Positions 10,579 to 18,594 of a DNA stretch of 64,000 bases are shown here, piece after piece. The notes below the pieces were generated by a model, which was not told the origin of the DNA, ran no database searches, and saw only the letters and a list, made by a program, of their open reading frames with translations. Source of the DNA: Tritrichomonas musculus. Taxonomy: Eukaryota > Parabasalia > Tritrichomonadida > Tritrichomonadidae. Location: the NCBI GenBank assembly GCA_039105265.1, contig JAPFFF010000009.1, positions 806,001 to 870,000 of the forward strand. Direction: 5' to 3'. The first letter of the stretch is position 1, and each line of letters opens with the position of its first letter. A program made the translations under genes and the position numbers.

Positions 10579-10684
10579 AAATCTTCATCTTATATTTTTG
10601 TTTATCAGATGGATGTGAATGGTTAGAAAAATAGGGTTAGATCTAACCTGTTCACCCAAACCAAAAATAAGATGAAGGTTTTTT
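10579..10684. terminator. Nested hairpin between convergent PolB and basic-protein genes
   Basis: The outer arms are CTTCATCTTATATTTTTG at 10583-10600 and its near-perfect complement CAAAAATAAGATGAAG ending near 10678. Inside lies GGTTAGAAAAATAGGGTTAG, running into the 14-bp palindrome GGTTAGATCTAACC. The block fills the whole gap between two converging genes, which suggests a bidirectional 3'-end or termination signal (inference). The inner part recurs in reverse orientation several times at 56.4-58.7 kb in MavC. Confidence 0.5.
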
Positions 10685-10688
10685 GTTT

Positions 10689-10970
10689 TCATGCTTCTTT
10701 CTTCTCAGCAGTAACCATTTGAGCTTCGCGAGTGCTCGCAGCGAATTGAGCAATTTTCTTCAATTCCTCTAACTCTTGCTTCTTTCTTTGTCTATATTCT
10801 TTTTGTTGTTGTCGTCTGGCTTCAAGTCTTTCTTCAGGGGTATTATATTTACTCTTCCTGCCTCTTTTCGGAGTATCCATTGACGTCAGATTCTCACTTG
10901 ACTTCGATTTGGACAATTTCTTTATTACTTCTGTTTTCTTGAATTGGTTTAGATCTATTTTACTCGTCAT
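10689..10970 (-). CDS. Small basic putative DNA-binding protein, 93 aa
   Basis: Residues 34-70 read KRGRKSKYNTPEERLEARRQ followed by a QQKEYRQRKKQELEELKK stretch: an AT-hook-like GRK core, then a highly basic helix resembling the basic region of bZIP factors. The pattern K-R-G-R-x-x-K-Y-x-T-x-E-E-R-x-E-A-R-R is frequent in small proteins of Mavericks and large DNA viruses. There is no clear leucine zipper, so true bZIP status is unlikely. The N-terminus is Lys/Ser rich. Likely role: DNA condensation or transcription regulation (inference). The start ATG is directly preceded by TTTTATCAAA, matching a trichomonad-type TCA initiator. Confidence 0.6.
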   Translation of the reverse strand: MTSKIDLNQFKKTEVIKKLSKSKSSENLTSMDTPKRGRKSKYNTPEERLEARRQQQKEYRQRKKQELEELKKIAQFAASTREAQMVTAEKKEA

Positions 10971-10999
10971 TTTGATAAAAATAAAAAAACAAATAATAA

Positions 11000-11605
11000 T
11001 TACAGATCATATAATAATTTAAATTTTGTTATACAAACATTAACTCTTTTGTTATTAGTATCATACATTAATACGTATTTAGTTCCGCATTCCATTTCAT
11101 TGATGTAAAGTCGTTTGTATGACTCGTCAGTTATTTTTAAATAAAATTCATCTTCATTAGTTTCTTCATTATGATAATAATAATAATGATTAGGTCTTAA
11201 TTGATGCTTATTATATTTATTTATTACGGTTGATGCACTTGGTAATTTATCAACAAACTTGTATATTATATTTGAATTCTTTGTTGAGATTGATCTGTTT
11301 GTATTATTTTCTATATGAGATGTCCATCGTAAGTTTTCTAGTCTATTATCAGCTCTGTCATGATTGATATGATCAACACAAGTTAGATTATCAGGGTTAG
11401 GTAGAAACTGCTTGGCTATAATTCTATGTTTAATAAATGTTTTTGAATTCAACTTTAATAAAACATACCCTTTGTTATATACACTTTCTTTAACAATATA
11501 TTTATTGTCTTTCCGCCTAACAGTATAAGGGTATTGGTTTAATATTTCATACTTATCTTCGAAATCAGTTAATGGAACAAAATCAATAACCTGATCAGTT
11601 GTCAT
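11000..11605 (-). CDS. NUMOD4-HNH homing-type endonuclease, 201 aa
   Basis: The N-terminal 45 residues resemble NUMOD4 (a tryptophan-poor FEDKYEILNQYPYTVRRKD block). The HNH core is HRIIAKQFLPNPDNLTCVDH, with INHDRADNRLENLRW following and an Asn-rich stretch after it. The first His of the VDHINHDRADN motif, the central Asn (NRLENLRW) and the trailing segment fit HNH_3 enzymes of phages and giant viruses. The C-terminal domain from about residue 125 is shared with the paralogues at 13147, 44494 and 50754. Freestanding homing endonucleases spread between element copies; whether this one cuts DNA is not shown. Confidence 0.82.
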   Translation of the reverse strand: MTTDQVIDFVPLTDFEDKYEILNQYPYTVRRKDNKYIVKESVYNKGYVLLKLNSKTFIKHRIIAKQFLPNPDNLTCVDHINHDRADNRLENLRWTSHIENNTNRSISTKNSNIIYKFVDKLPSASTVINKYNKHQLRPNHYYYYHNEETNEDEFYLKITDESYKRLYINEMECGTKYVLMYDTNNKRVNVCITKFKLLYDL

Positions 11606-11636
11606 TTCAGTAGAGGTAAAAAAATATTATTATATT

Positions 11637-12164
11637 TTACATGTTGATACTGTATTTGAGACACAGATGATATTTGTTAACCAGTTCATTGTACTGAGGA
11701 TTAAAGTATGTTTTGAAATCAGTACATACTTCTCCATTATCATTTACTATCTTAATGGAATCTATCTTACGTATCGGATTAGCTTTCCCTGCACAACAAC
11801 CTACATCCTCATCAAGACTTATTTCTACCACCTCCGCCTTAATAATTGTTTTAATTATATTAGATAAGGCAGTAACAGGGACAATTATACAATTCTTTGA
11901 TATTAAGTTGGATAATAATGCCTTGTCCTGGTCTAACAATATTTTTGCATACGTTTCAAGTATCACGTACTTAACATCCTTTGTTTCTTCTTCTTGATTC
12001 TCTTCTAATTCAACATTACGAGTGATAACAATTTCTTCTTTTCCATCATCCCTTTTGTTTATAATAATATTATTATTTATATTGCTTGTTGACTGAGCTG
12101 CTGCTTGAGGTTCTAATGAAACGTTCGCCTGCACACCATTCGCTTGAGTTCTCTTCTTTATCAT
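11637..12164 (-). CDS. Maverick protein of unknown function, homologue in MavB, 175 aa
   Basis: The N-terminal half is low complexity (Ala/Gln/Asn/Glu rich). The C-terminal half has two helices (ETYAKILLDQDKALLSNLI, then VTALSNIIKTIIKAEVVEI) and a closing domain with a GCCAG cysteine cluster and YNELVNKYHLCLKYSI. The same C-terminal architecture (ADKVELIV-DD-CSCNGC ... YNSIYTELIRHNISLK) is seen in the MavB gene at 51412-51981, so this is a conserved Maverick gene despite low overall identity. No known domain is recognised. The cysteine cluster may bind metal (inference). Confidence 0.62.
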   Translation of the reverse strand: MIKKRTQANGVQANVSLEPQAAAQSTSNINNNIIINKRDDGKEEIVITRNVELEENQEEETKDVKYVILETYAKILLDQDKALLSNLISKNCIIVPVTALSNIIKTIIKAEVVEISLDEDVGCCAGKANPIRKIDSIKIVNDNGEVCTDFKTYFNPQYNELVNKYHLCLKYSINM

Positions 12165-12192
12165 TTCCTTTCGAAAAAAAGTTGATAATCAA

Positions 12193-12621
12193 TCAGTAAT
12201 GAATATTAGCTTGCTTAACATTAATTGGTTTAAAGTATCCAATCCTTCCTTTATTTCTTTCATCCGCTCTACCTTGTATTTCTCCTAATTTCTCTGGTTT
12301 CTTTAAGTATGGAGGAAGAATAGGAGCTTTAGGAGCTTTATCTTTCTTTAAATAATACCCTCCATCTGTAATACTAACAGGTGGTTCGTGTAATGGTTTT
12401 GTTTTATGTTGATTACTCTTTGGTGGTTTGACTGGTTTGTTTTCCATATACTTTGTTGGTGGTCTATTAATTCTTGGGTTAAACGTAACTGCGTAAGTAT
12501 TGTCATTAGAAAATATGCCAAAGTGATTAAACTCTATTGTCTTCTCAGTCTTAGTTCCTTCATTAAACATTGTCCCCTCTGCTCCAACTGTAGTAGAATT
12601 TGGATTTCTGTACTTATTCAT
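12193..12621 (-). CDS. Proline/lysine-rich hypothetical protein, 142 aa
   Basis: I do not recognise this protein. The first 50 residues look structured (TIEFNHFGIFSNDNTYAVTF). The rest is Pro/Lys-rich and probably disordered (PVKPPKSNQHKTKPLHEPP, then LKKDKAPKAPILPPYLKKP), ending in a short conserved-looking block. It is part of a co-oriented minus-strand run of genes from 19947 down to 10689, with gaps of about 30-60 bp. The ATG is preceded by a run of T and GAAAAAGAA. It could be a core or minor virion protein, but that is only a guess from composition. Confidence 0.5.
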   Translation of the reverse strand: MNKYRNPNSTTVGAEGTMFNEGTKTEKTIEFNHFGIFSNDNTYAVTFNPRINRPPTKYMENKPVKPPKSNQHKTKPLHEPPVSITDGGYYLKKDKAPKAPILPPYLKKPEKLGEIQGRADERNKGRIGYFKPINVKQANIHY

Positions 12622-12660
12622 TTCTTTTTCAAAAAAAAATTGGTCAGTCGAGATTCCGAC

Positions 12661-13110
12661 TTACAGAACTAGCTCTTGATGGAGACCGATAAATAGTTCA
12701 GGTGTATTTAATTCATATTTCTTACGCAATTCTTCTATCATTGTTTTAGTCTTTTTGGATGCTAATTCTATTGAATAATTGTAGTAACTGTATTCCCCAT
12801 ATTCTTTTTCCTTATTTGAACCATTAACAAAGAATTCATTCATTTTATAATTAATTTTCCTTCTTGAGTTAGTATTTAATACTATGTGTTCTATATCATA
12901 TTCTTTAATCTTGTCCGGATATATCCTCCATACATTCTTGTCCGCCTTAATTGATATGTAGATGACTTTTGCTAAATATTTATTTTTTGAAAGTTGAATT
13001 GGATATCGATCACAAAGGATAGCGAAATTACTTTCCTTAAAATCTTCTGGGTTATCAGCGAGGGAAATAACATTATTGACGTAATCATATACCTTGAATT
13101 GTTGCTCCAT
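12661..13110 (-). CDS. Conserved Maverick protein, homologue of the 53060 gene, 149 aa
   Basis: It aligns along its whole length with the MavB protein at 53060-53518: KVYDYVN at the start, ILCDRYPI near residue 32, AKVIYISIK, RRKI/RRRI, EFF-x-GSN-E, a YYNYSI block, and KYELNTPELFIGLHQ near the end. Conservation between two otherwise divergent elements shows a real, selected gene. No family is recognised. There is no Cys-His-Asp triad, so it is not obviously the adenain-like protease that Mavericks usually carry. In MavB its homologue is the last gene before the right TIR. Confidence 0.65.
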   Translation of the reverse strand: MEQQFKVYDYVNNVISLADNPEDFKESNFAILCDRYPIQLSKNKYLAKVIYISIKADKNVWRIYPDKIKEYDIEHIVLNTNSRRKINYKMNEFFVNGSNKEKEYGEYSYYNYSIELASKKTKTMIEELRKKYELNTPELFIGLHQELVL

Positions 13111-13146
13111 TTTGTATGGAAATAAAAAAATATAAATAAAATTTTT

Positions 13147-13758
13147 TTAGTCTAATCCGTATTGTTGTTTGAAAGTATGGATGTAGAATGTTGTTTGCTT
13201 ATTATTTATATCTCTTGTCGCAATGAATTTTCTACCACTTTTAAATGTATTAATATGCATGATTCGATAAACATCATCAGTTATCCTTTGGTAAAAGATA
13301 TCTTCTTCAGTCTCTTCATCATAATAGTAATAATATTTATTTTCATCAAATACTCTTCTTTCATTCTTTAGGTCATAGTGAGTAATAACAATTGCATCAT
13401 TTGGTATGTCATCTATAAACTCATATGCAACCCCGTGTCTTCCTGAAGCATTTCTGTTATTTTCACTGGCAGAACACCAACGAAGATTGCTCAAATGATA
13501 ATCCGTTCTATCTCTATTAAGATGATCTATGAAAGGAAGGTTATCTGGATTAGGGAGGAACTGCTTCGCTATAACCCTATGCTTCTTAGCATGTTTTCTA
13601 TTTAAATTTACACGAACATATCCAGTACTTTTATCAATATATTCCTTTACTTCATAATGATTATCTTTTCGTCTAATAGTGAATGGATACTGGTTAAGTA
13701 TTTCATAATCAGGATACTCATTTATTGTAACAAATTCGATTGCTTGTTCTTCTGTCAT
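13147..13758 (-). CDS. NUMOD4-HNH homing-type endonuclease, second MavA copy, 203 aa
   Basis: This is a paralogue of the 11000 gene: the N-terminal block ends in EILNQYPFTIRRKDNHY, the HNH core contains HRVIAKQFLPNPDNLPFIDH, and LNRDRTDYHLSNLRWCSASE follows. The C-terminal domain has the DEETEEDIFYQRITDDVYRI block seen in all four copies. The start at 13758 is preceded by TTTTTTTATTATCACTATAC, a T tract plus a TCA initiator-like motif. Its placement between two conserved structural or unknown genes is typical of a mobile endonuclease inserted in an intergenic gap. Confidence 0.82.
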   Translation of the reverse strand: MTEEQAIEFVTINEYPDYEILNQYPFTIRRKDNHYEVKEYIDKSTGYVRVNLNRKHAKKHRVIAKQFLPNPDNLPFIDHLNRDRTDYHLSNLRWCSASENNRNASGRHGVAYEFIDDIPNDAIVITHYDLKNERRVFDENKYYYYYDEETEEDIFYQRITDDVYRIMHINTFKSGRKFIATRDINNKQTTFYIHTFKQQYGLD

Positions 13759-13827
13759 TTTGGTATTTATGTATAGTGATAATAAAAAAATAAAATTAAA
13801 TTAGAAAGACGCAATTATTTTTGTTAC

Positions 13828-15474
13828 TTAATCCCTTGAGGTCAAGTCATAGTTCCCTAAGCGAACTAAAGGTGGCATGCCATTCGGTTGAACTAAGATA
13901 GATATAGATGAATCAAATAAGAGACATATTAAAGGTGGAGTTTGAGTAGCTTTTGCATATGTATTGTCACCTGTTTCTTGTGTTACATTTATTTCAAAAT
14001 TAATAGGTGACAAAGAGGTTAATCCTTGTTGATATGTATTATCAGTTTCTGTAGGTAATCCGATAAAGAAACTACTCTTGTCATTTGGATGAATTCCCTT
14101 TGTATACATAAATTTAGGTTTATTAGTAGCCGTATCTCTATCACAATATGTTAAACTGTTTACTACTTCCTTATTAAAACCACTTTGTCCTCCATTCACG
14201 TTCATTGCGTTCTGACAATATTCTAAGAACTCTGGGTATTCATCTGTCGTGCCAAAAGGTTTAGCAGGAATGTTACCGTAACCTCCACAGTTTAATTGGA
14301 AGGACTTAAAGTTAGGATTCTTAAAGTATGTATGATGAGTATGCTTTATAGGGAATAATAGGTATATCGAATCAACAAAGCGAGGAGTGATTGTGCAAGT
14401 AGTCTTATCATTCGGATTATTTAACGGGGTAGTAGTAGTGTAAACAGAAAGTGTTTGAGTAGGAAATGTTAGTGGATGAGTCGGATCAGCATATCGTTGA
14501 ACTAGACTAGAGTAAATATTATCCTCTATACCAAAGCAAGGGATAATAGATGAACACTCAGTTATACGGTATTCAACTACTTGAAATGTTTTCGAACTTG
14601 TATTCAGTTTAGTAAAGCTTATATTAACAGCTGCTGATGTTGTTCCTCTATTAACAGTTTCTACCTCTGTTCCTGTGTACATAGTGATTAGTTCGCCAAT
14701 TGGTCTAAATTCATTAGTAATAGGTTCTAATTTATATTTTGAATTGACACTATAATCATGTTCGAACTCTTTTCCTGGACCCATTGGACAACATACCATA
14801 CCTGCACATGAAAAGAATAATCGGAGTTCAATTTTGCCTGCAAATGCTGGAAGGTATTTAATATTGGATAATGGTAAGAACCTTCTTAAATCAATCTTTA
14901 GGTGAATTTTATATTTTTTGTCTTTCCATCCTTCGGCCCAATCAACAATAAATCCTGTTCTGCTGCCTGATTTACCATTCCATATATCTTTATGTCTAGC
15001 CTTTGAATATACATCTGCTCTCTTTGTTATTTCATTGGCGCAACATGCAGTTAGAAATGATTCTTCGCAACCAAAGTTCTGGGTATATATCGTTATTCCG
15101 TTAGCTACTATTTCATATTTCTCAACAGCATCTCTAGCATCCTTGAAACCAAACCATACTTTATTAAATTGGTATCCATCACCTGTTACTGCAGTTATCT
15201 TACTGTCAGCAACTTCTTTTATTTTTACTTCCATATCTGCTCTAATAAATCCATTATATATATCTGCAGTATTATTCGTATTAGGTGATATAATTGCACT
15301 TGTATATGAGCCTTGAGTTATTGGAGGCGATGGAGAATATGATGTTTGTGGACTAATTGTGTATTGCTTGTTGGTATCTGATAAGGCTATACAATTATCA
15401 ACAATATCAAAATAGCTAGCAATTTGGGTACATGTTTCAGCTGACGTCCTTAGTTCAATTTCTGGATTTAACAT
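13828..15474 (-). CDS. Major capsid protein (double jelly-roll type), 548 aa
   Basis: The ATG at 15474 is chosen over an upstream TTG because TTTTTCTCAAAAGAAAAT, an initiator-like context, lies just before it. Beta-rich protein with FNKVWFGFKDARDAVEKYEI near residue 110, a D-W-A-E-G-W segment, and KIELRLFFSCAGMVCC near 220. This last block aligns with the MavB capsid gene (GDLSIRFQVSPAGLV) at 33180. Length and place beside ATPase and integrase genes match the Polinton major capsid proteins, which fold as two jelly rolls. The fold itself is inferred. The intact reading frame here contrasts with the interrupted MavB homologue. Confidence 0.72.
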   Translation of the reverse strand: MLNPEIELRTSAETCTQIASYFDIVDNCIALSDTNKQYTISPQTSYSPSPPITQGSYTSAIISPNTNNTADIYNGFIRADMEVKIKEVADSKITAVTGDGYQFNKVWFGFKDARDAVEKYEIVANGITIYTQNFGCEESFLTACCANEITKRADVYSKARHKDIWNGKSGSRTGFIVDWAEGWKDKKYKIHLKIDLRRFLPLSNIKYLPAFAGKIELRLFFSCAGMVCCPMGPGKEFEHDYSVNSKYKLEPITNEFRPIGELITMYTGTEVETVNRGTTSAAVNISFTKLNTSSKTFQVVEYRITECSSIIPCFGIEDNIYSSLVQRYADPTHPLTFPTQTLSVYTTTTPLNNPNDKTTCTITPRFVDSIYLLFPIKHTHHTYFKNPNFKSFQLNCGGYGNIPAKPFGTTDEYPEFLEYCQNAMNVNGGQSGFNKEVVNSLTYCDRDTATNKPKFMYTKGIHPNDKSSFFIGLPTETDNTYQQGLTSLSPINFEINVTQETGDNTYAKATQTPPLICLLFDSSISILVQPNGMPPLVRLGNYDLTSRD

Positions 15475-15505
15475 ATTTTCTTTTGAGAAAAATAATAAAA
15501 GCAAA

Positions 15506-16060
15506 TTAAATCATATCAGAGAAAATATTATTTCGCCTTCTACGAATAGGTTGAGGTGGGATTACTGGTATTGGTTCCTCTTCTTCTATTTCATTTGGTT
15601 CTTGGACTTCTTGGCTCAAGGCGTTTATGTATTGTGGCTGAGTATACTGTGGATAATATGGTTTTCTCATTTGTTTTTGTATTACATCTTTTATCATTTT
15701 CTTCTGTTCTTTCTTTGCCTTTTCGTTTTTAAACTCTTCACCTAATAGCTTTAATTGGTTTAGTATTTCTATATTTATTGTTGGATCATATACTTGTTTT
15801 GGTTGTTCTTCTATTATTGGTTTTTTGGGTTTTGGTATTTCCTCAGGTGGGTCGGAATTCTGACCAACAACTTTTTCTTCAATCGTTTCTGTTTTAGTTA
15901 ATGGTTCAGGTGGTGGTTTTGTTAATGGTTGCTCTCTTCTTTTTACTATATATTTGTTTTCTTTTTTGGTAGGAAGCACATCCCAATCAGGGTCCTCACG
16001 ACCATTAAGCCAGTTCTGTATTACTTGTAATCTTTTTGATCCTGTCAAATGCTTAGACAT
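15506..16060 (-). CDS. Charged proline-rich virion-type protein, 184 aa
   Basis: The first 35 residues carry SKRLQVIQNWLNGREDPDWD, then a Pro/Glu/Lys linker, a basic helix (FKNEKAKKEQKKMIKDVIQK) and a C-terminus with an acidic patch followed by PIRRRRNNIFSDMI. The tail (acidic patch, then R/K-R-R-N-x-[IV]-F-[SA]-D-M-I) and the K-K-x-K-K-[ML]-I-K helix recur in the 65-residue protein at 59748-59945 in MavC, which links the two elements. No known domain. Possibly a core or scaffold protein (inference). Confidence 0.55.
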   Translation of the reverse strand: MSKHLTGSKRLQVIQNWLNGREDPDWDVLPTKKENKYIVKRREQPLTKPPPEPLTKTETIEEKVVGQNSDPPEEIPKPKKPIIEEQPKQVYDPTINIEILNQLKLLGEEFKNEKAKKEQKKMIKDVIQKQMRKPYYPQYTQPQYINALSQEVQEPNEIEEEEPIPVIPPQPIRRRRNNIFSDMI

Positions 16061-16092
16061 TTAATTGATAAAAAAAATCATTTTATTGAGTT

Positions 16093-16626
16093 TTATTGAG
16101 TTTTCTTTGTTTTTTTTGATTTCTTTCTCTTTCTTTTATTCAATTTCGCTATATGTGCTTCTGCTTCGTCCACATATTTACTTCTGTTCTGATATATTTT
16201 ATAAGCAGCTGGCTTCCTTCCATAATAAATGCGTGGGAAATATGATTGAGCTACATTACTGCCTAACGGATTAGGTTGTCTTTCTGCTATATTCTTTTCT
16301 AATGCTGCCTTTACTTCTCCTTCTCTTATTCCACTTGCTATTGTCGTCAATCCTTTACCTATACCTATTGCTGCTGGATTACCCGTTATTGTTCCCAAAG
16401 CTTGTGTTGCTCCCCCTACTGTATTTAATATTGGTGCCTTATTTTTCCAAGCCCATTTACCAGCTTTACCAACTGCACTATCACCAATGAATTTGCCTAC
16501 TTTACCAACACCAGATTTTACCGAATTCCATGCATTATTTATAAACTTACCCAAAAATCCACCACCAGAATTTTGCGATGTCGTTTGTTCAATTTTATCT
16601 GTTTCAGAACCTTCATTCATTGTCAT
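16093..16626 (-). CDS. Amphipathic Gly/Lys-rich virion-type protein, 177 aa
   Basis: Residues 20-70 are an amphipathic Gly/Lys/Trp segment (GGGFLGKFINNAWNSVKSGV and following). A hydrophobic Gly/Ala/Thr-rich helix covers about 70-100, and the C-terminus is strongly basic (KLNKRKRKKSKKTKKTQ). This amphipathic plus hydrophobic plus basic plan is seen in membrane-active or core proteins of adenovirus-like and Polinton virions, and the MavB gene at 32218 has the same plan in short form. Function is inferred from composition. It lies 6 bp from the packaging ATPase stop. Confidence 0.55.
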   Translation of the reverse strand: MTMNEGSETDKIEQTTSQNSGGGFLGKFINNAWNSVKSGVGKVGKFIGDSAVGKAGKWAWKNKAPILNTVGGATQALGTITGNPAAIGIGKGLTTIASGIREGEVKAALEKNIAERQPNPLGSNVAQSYFPRIYYGRKPAAYKIYQNRSKYVDEAEAHIAKLNKRKRKKSKKTKKTQ

Positions 16627-16632
16627 TTAATA

Positions 16633-17487
16633 TCAGTCAAAGTAATATTTATTGGCGGTTATGTTCATAATAAATTTTGAATGAAGATCTCTATGCTGTA
16701 AATATTCTTTTACCGTCTTCTTGATATTAAGGTTGTTATTTGTTTGTTGAAGCAAGGAAGTAAAATCTTCTTCTGAGTATCCACTATAGCATATGATATC
16801 CGTGGCCAATCTTTTTGCATTTATGTGTACGAATCTGATTGTCTGAATAGCCATGATGCAGGTAATATTATAATGTCTTGTCTTGGTTAATAGTCTAAGG
16901 AATTCAGTATTATTATGTGTTAACAAATCGCTTCCTGCACAGTCATCCAATATTATTAGTGTGTTATATGGGTAAGAAGAGGTTTGGTATTTTACTAACT
17001 TATTGGCTATATATACTATTCTATCATCTATTTCTTGGAGGGAGTGCTTGTTTATAAGTCTTTGCATTTCTTCATTTGTTTCCTTCATTTTTGATAATAC
17101 ATGTTTAACCATTGCATAATATTTTATTTTTCTTTTGAGGTGTTTCTTTAGGTAATCCATCAATTGGGATTCATTAAGATATACTATTGGTGTCTTTACT
17201 TCTTTACTCATTGCCTCAGCCGTTTTGTCCATTTTGCCACTTGTTGAACAGAATATTATTTTTTGATAGTACGGGTGCTTAAATAGACGTTCAGTAATGA
17301 GTATGTGAGACCACAACCAATAACTTTTTCCAGCACCAGGACGTCCAATAAGAAAATAAATTCCATTCGTACTAAAAGGATAGGAAGGATGGAGAGGTTT
17401 CATCAGTGCTGCCTCTATCTCTTTCTGGTTCTTCTTCATTGTCTTTTGGATTAAGGATTCCACTTCTTTCATTATTTGTTTAGACAT
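16633..17487 (-). CDS. FtsK/HerA-type genome-packaging ATPase (A32-like), 284 aa
   Basis: Expected to pump element DNA into the capsid. Walker A GRPGAGKS lies near residues 44-51, preceded by the strand IYFLI. Walker B is TLIILDDC near 175, followed by a sensor-like stretch (TKTRHYNITCIMAIQT) near 205. This is the usual A32-like packaging ATPase order, and about 280 residues is the usual size. The gene lies between virion-protein and integrase genes, as often in Mavericks, and is oriented with the minus-strand run. The homologue in MavB is 52149-53063. Confidence 0.9.
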   Translation of the reverse strand: MSKQIMKEVESLIQKTMKKNQKEIEAALMKPLHPSYPFSTNGIYFLIGRPGAGKSYWLWSHILITERLFKHPYYQKIIFCSTSGKMDKTAEAMSKEVKTPIVYLNESQLMDYLKKHLKRKIKYYAMVKHVLSKMKETNEEMQRLINKHSLQEIDDRIVYIANKLVKYQTSSYPYNTLIILDDCAGSDLLTHNNTEFLRLLTKTRHYNITCIMAIQTIRFVHINAKRLATDIICYSGYSEEDFTSLLQQTNNNLNIKKTVKEYLQHRDLHSKFIMNITANKYYFD

Positions 17488-17497
17488 TTAATATTCG

Positions 17498-18583
17498 TTA
17501 AATCCACTTTTTTATTCCATTGGGTATATTTTTCTTCTTTGACCAGTAATCTACTTCAAGATTAGATAGCTTTGTTGGAGCACCTTCTCGTAAATTTTTA
17601 GCCGGTATGATGTCTTCTGTACCTTCGCTGTATTTAATTTTATATTTGTTCTTTGTTGTATCATAAGAAATAATCTTCTCCACAATACCTCTCTTGCCTC
17701 CCTTAAGTGTCTCAGCAATATTTTTGTTTTGTGTCTTGATTAACCTATAACCAGGGAGTTTGTCTATTGACTCATCTTTGGACTTAATTATAAATTGGTT
17801 CCCGGCCTTTGAATCAACTATATATGCTTCCTTGCTTACCTTGTTCCTGCGCTTCGAAAATGGCTCCTTGGCTTGAATAATTCTAACTCTATCATTTGGT
17901 TTAAAGTCATATGGATTGTTTTGCGACTTGGTTTTTACATATTCTTTTTCATCTTTCTCTGTCATCTCGTTTGGTATCTTATAGTCCAATGACCTGTGGG
18001 GAGAATTGTTGTATGAATCTATTAAACTATCCATTTCTTTCTCATTGATGAACCTGTTCTCGCCTACCATGTCTCTAATCGTTCTCATGAACCTATTTAT
18101 GATACCTAGTACATTATGATTATTATCCTCGGTAGTAGTGTAAACAATATTTTTGGTCTTCATCAACTGTAATACATCATTGGACAAGTAAGCAGTATCC
18201 TGGTCTGATGTTATCGAATAGACATCTGGCTCGTCCTCAAAAAATTTATTTAATGCCTGGGCTACCTCTTTAGCACCTTTCCCCTTCATTGGATAACAAT
18301 ATGCTTTTCTTGTGTTAATATTAATTAGCATCAAATAGTTGAGACCATCCTTTGTCTTATCATTGATGAATGTGTCCATTTGATATCCTCCAGAGTGTTT
18401 AGAATAGATATTCATAAACTTTGCCTTTGGTACCTTTACATCATGTACTATCTTCCTTAAATAATCTAATGCGGCTTCTTCTGTGAATCCATATCGTTTT
18501 GCGAGTGGAACAAATTTAGAGGCAGATCTCCAAGGAAAAAAAGAATGAAGCTCATTAATTGTCTTAAAATGCTTTTTGTTCAT
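17498..18583 (-). CDS. DDE integrase (retroviral-type, Maverick INT), 361 aa
   Basis: Inserts element ends into target DNA. The core starts at GGYQMDTF (Asp near residue 69); the second Asp is in ITSDQDTAY near 125. Thirty-five residues further, where retroviral-type integrases have Glu (Asp in some), the motif reads HNVLGIINRFMRTIRD with Asn. A basic segment and a C-terminal SH3/chromo-like domain (GIVEKIISYDTTKNKYKIKY near 300-330) follow. No N-terminal zinc finger is obvious. The Asn substitution may impair catalysis or may be the norm in this lineage. It is 10 bp from the ATPase gene start. Confidence 0.88.
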   Translation of the reverse strand: MNKKHFKTINELHSFFPWRSASKFVPLAKRYGFTEEAALDYLRKIVHDVKVPKAKFMNIYSKHSGGYQMDTFINDKTKDGLNYLMLININTRKAYCYPMKGKGAKEVAQALNKFFEDEPDVYSITSDQDTAYLSNDVLQLMKTKNIVYTTTEDNNHNVLGIINRFMRTIRDMVGENRFINEKEMDSLIDSYNNSPHRSLDYKIPNEMTEKDEKEYVKTKSQNNPYDFKPNDRVRIIQAKEPFSKRRNKVSKEAYIVDSKAGNQFIIKSKDESIDKLPGYRLIKTQNKNIAETLKGGKRGIVEKIISYDTTKNKYKIKYSEGTEDIIPAKNLREGAPTKLSNLEVDYWSKKKNIPNGIKKWI

Positions 18584-18594
18584 TTAAATTAGTC

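Noticed and set aside
10689-10970. Classical bZIP transcription factor
   Set aside because: The basic region is present, but no leucine zipper heptads follow; an AT-hook-like basic protein is a safer call.
12661-13110. Adenain-like cysteine protease expected in a Maverick
   Set aside because: The conserved small proteins at 12661 and 53060 lack a His-Asp/Glu-Cys triad in the right order, so I do not assign protease.
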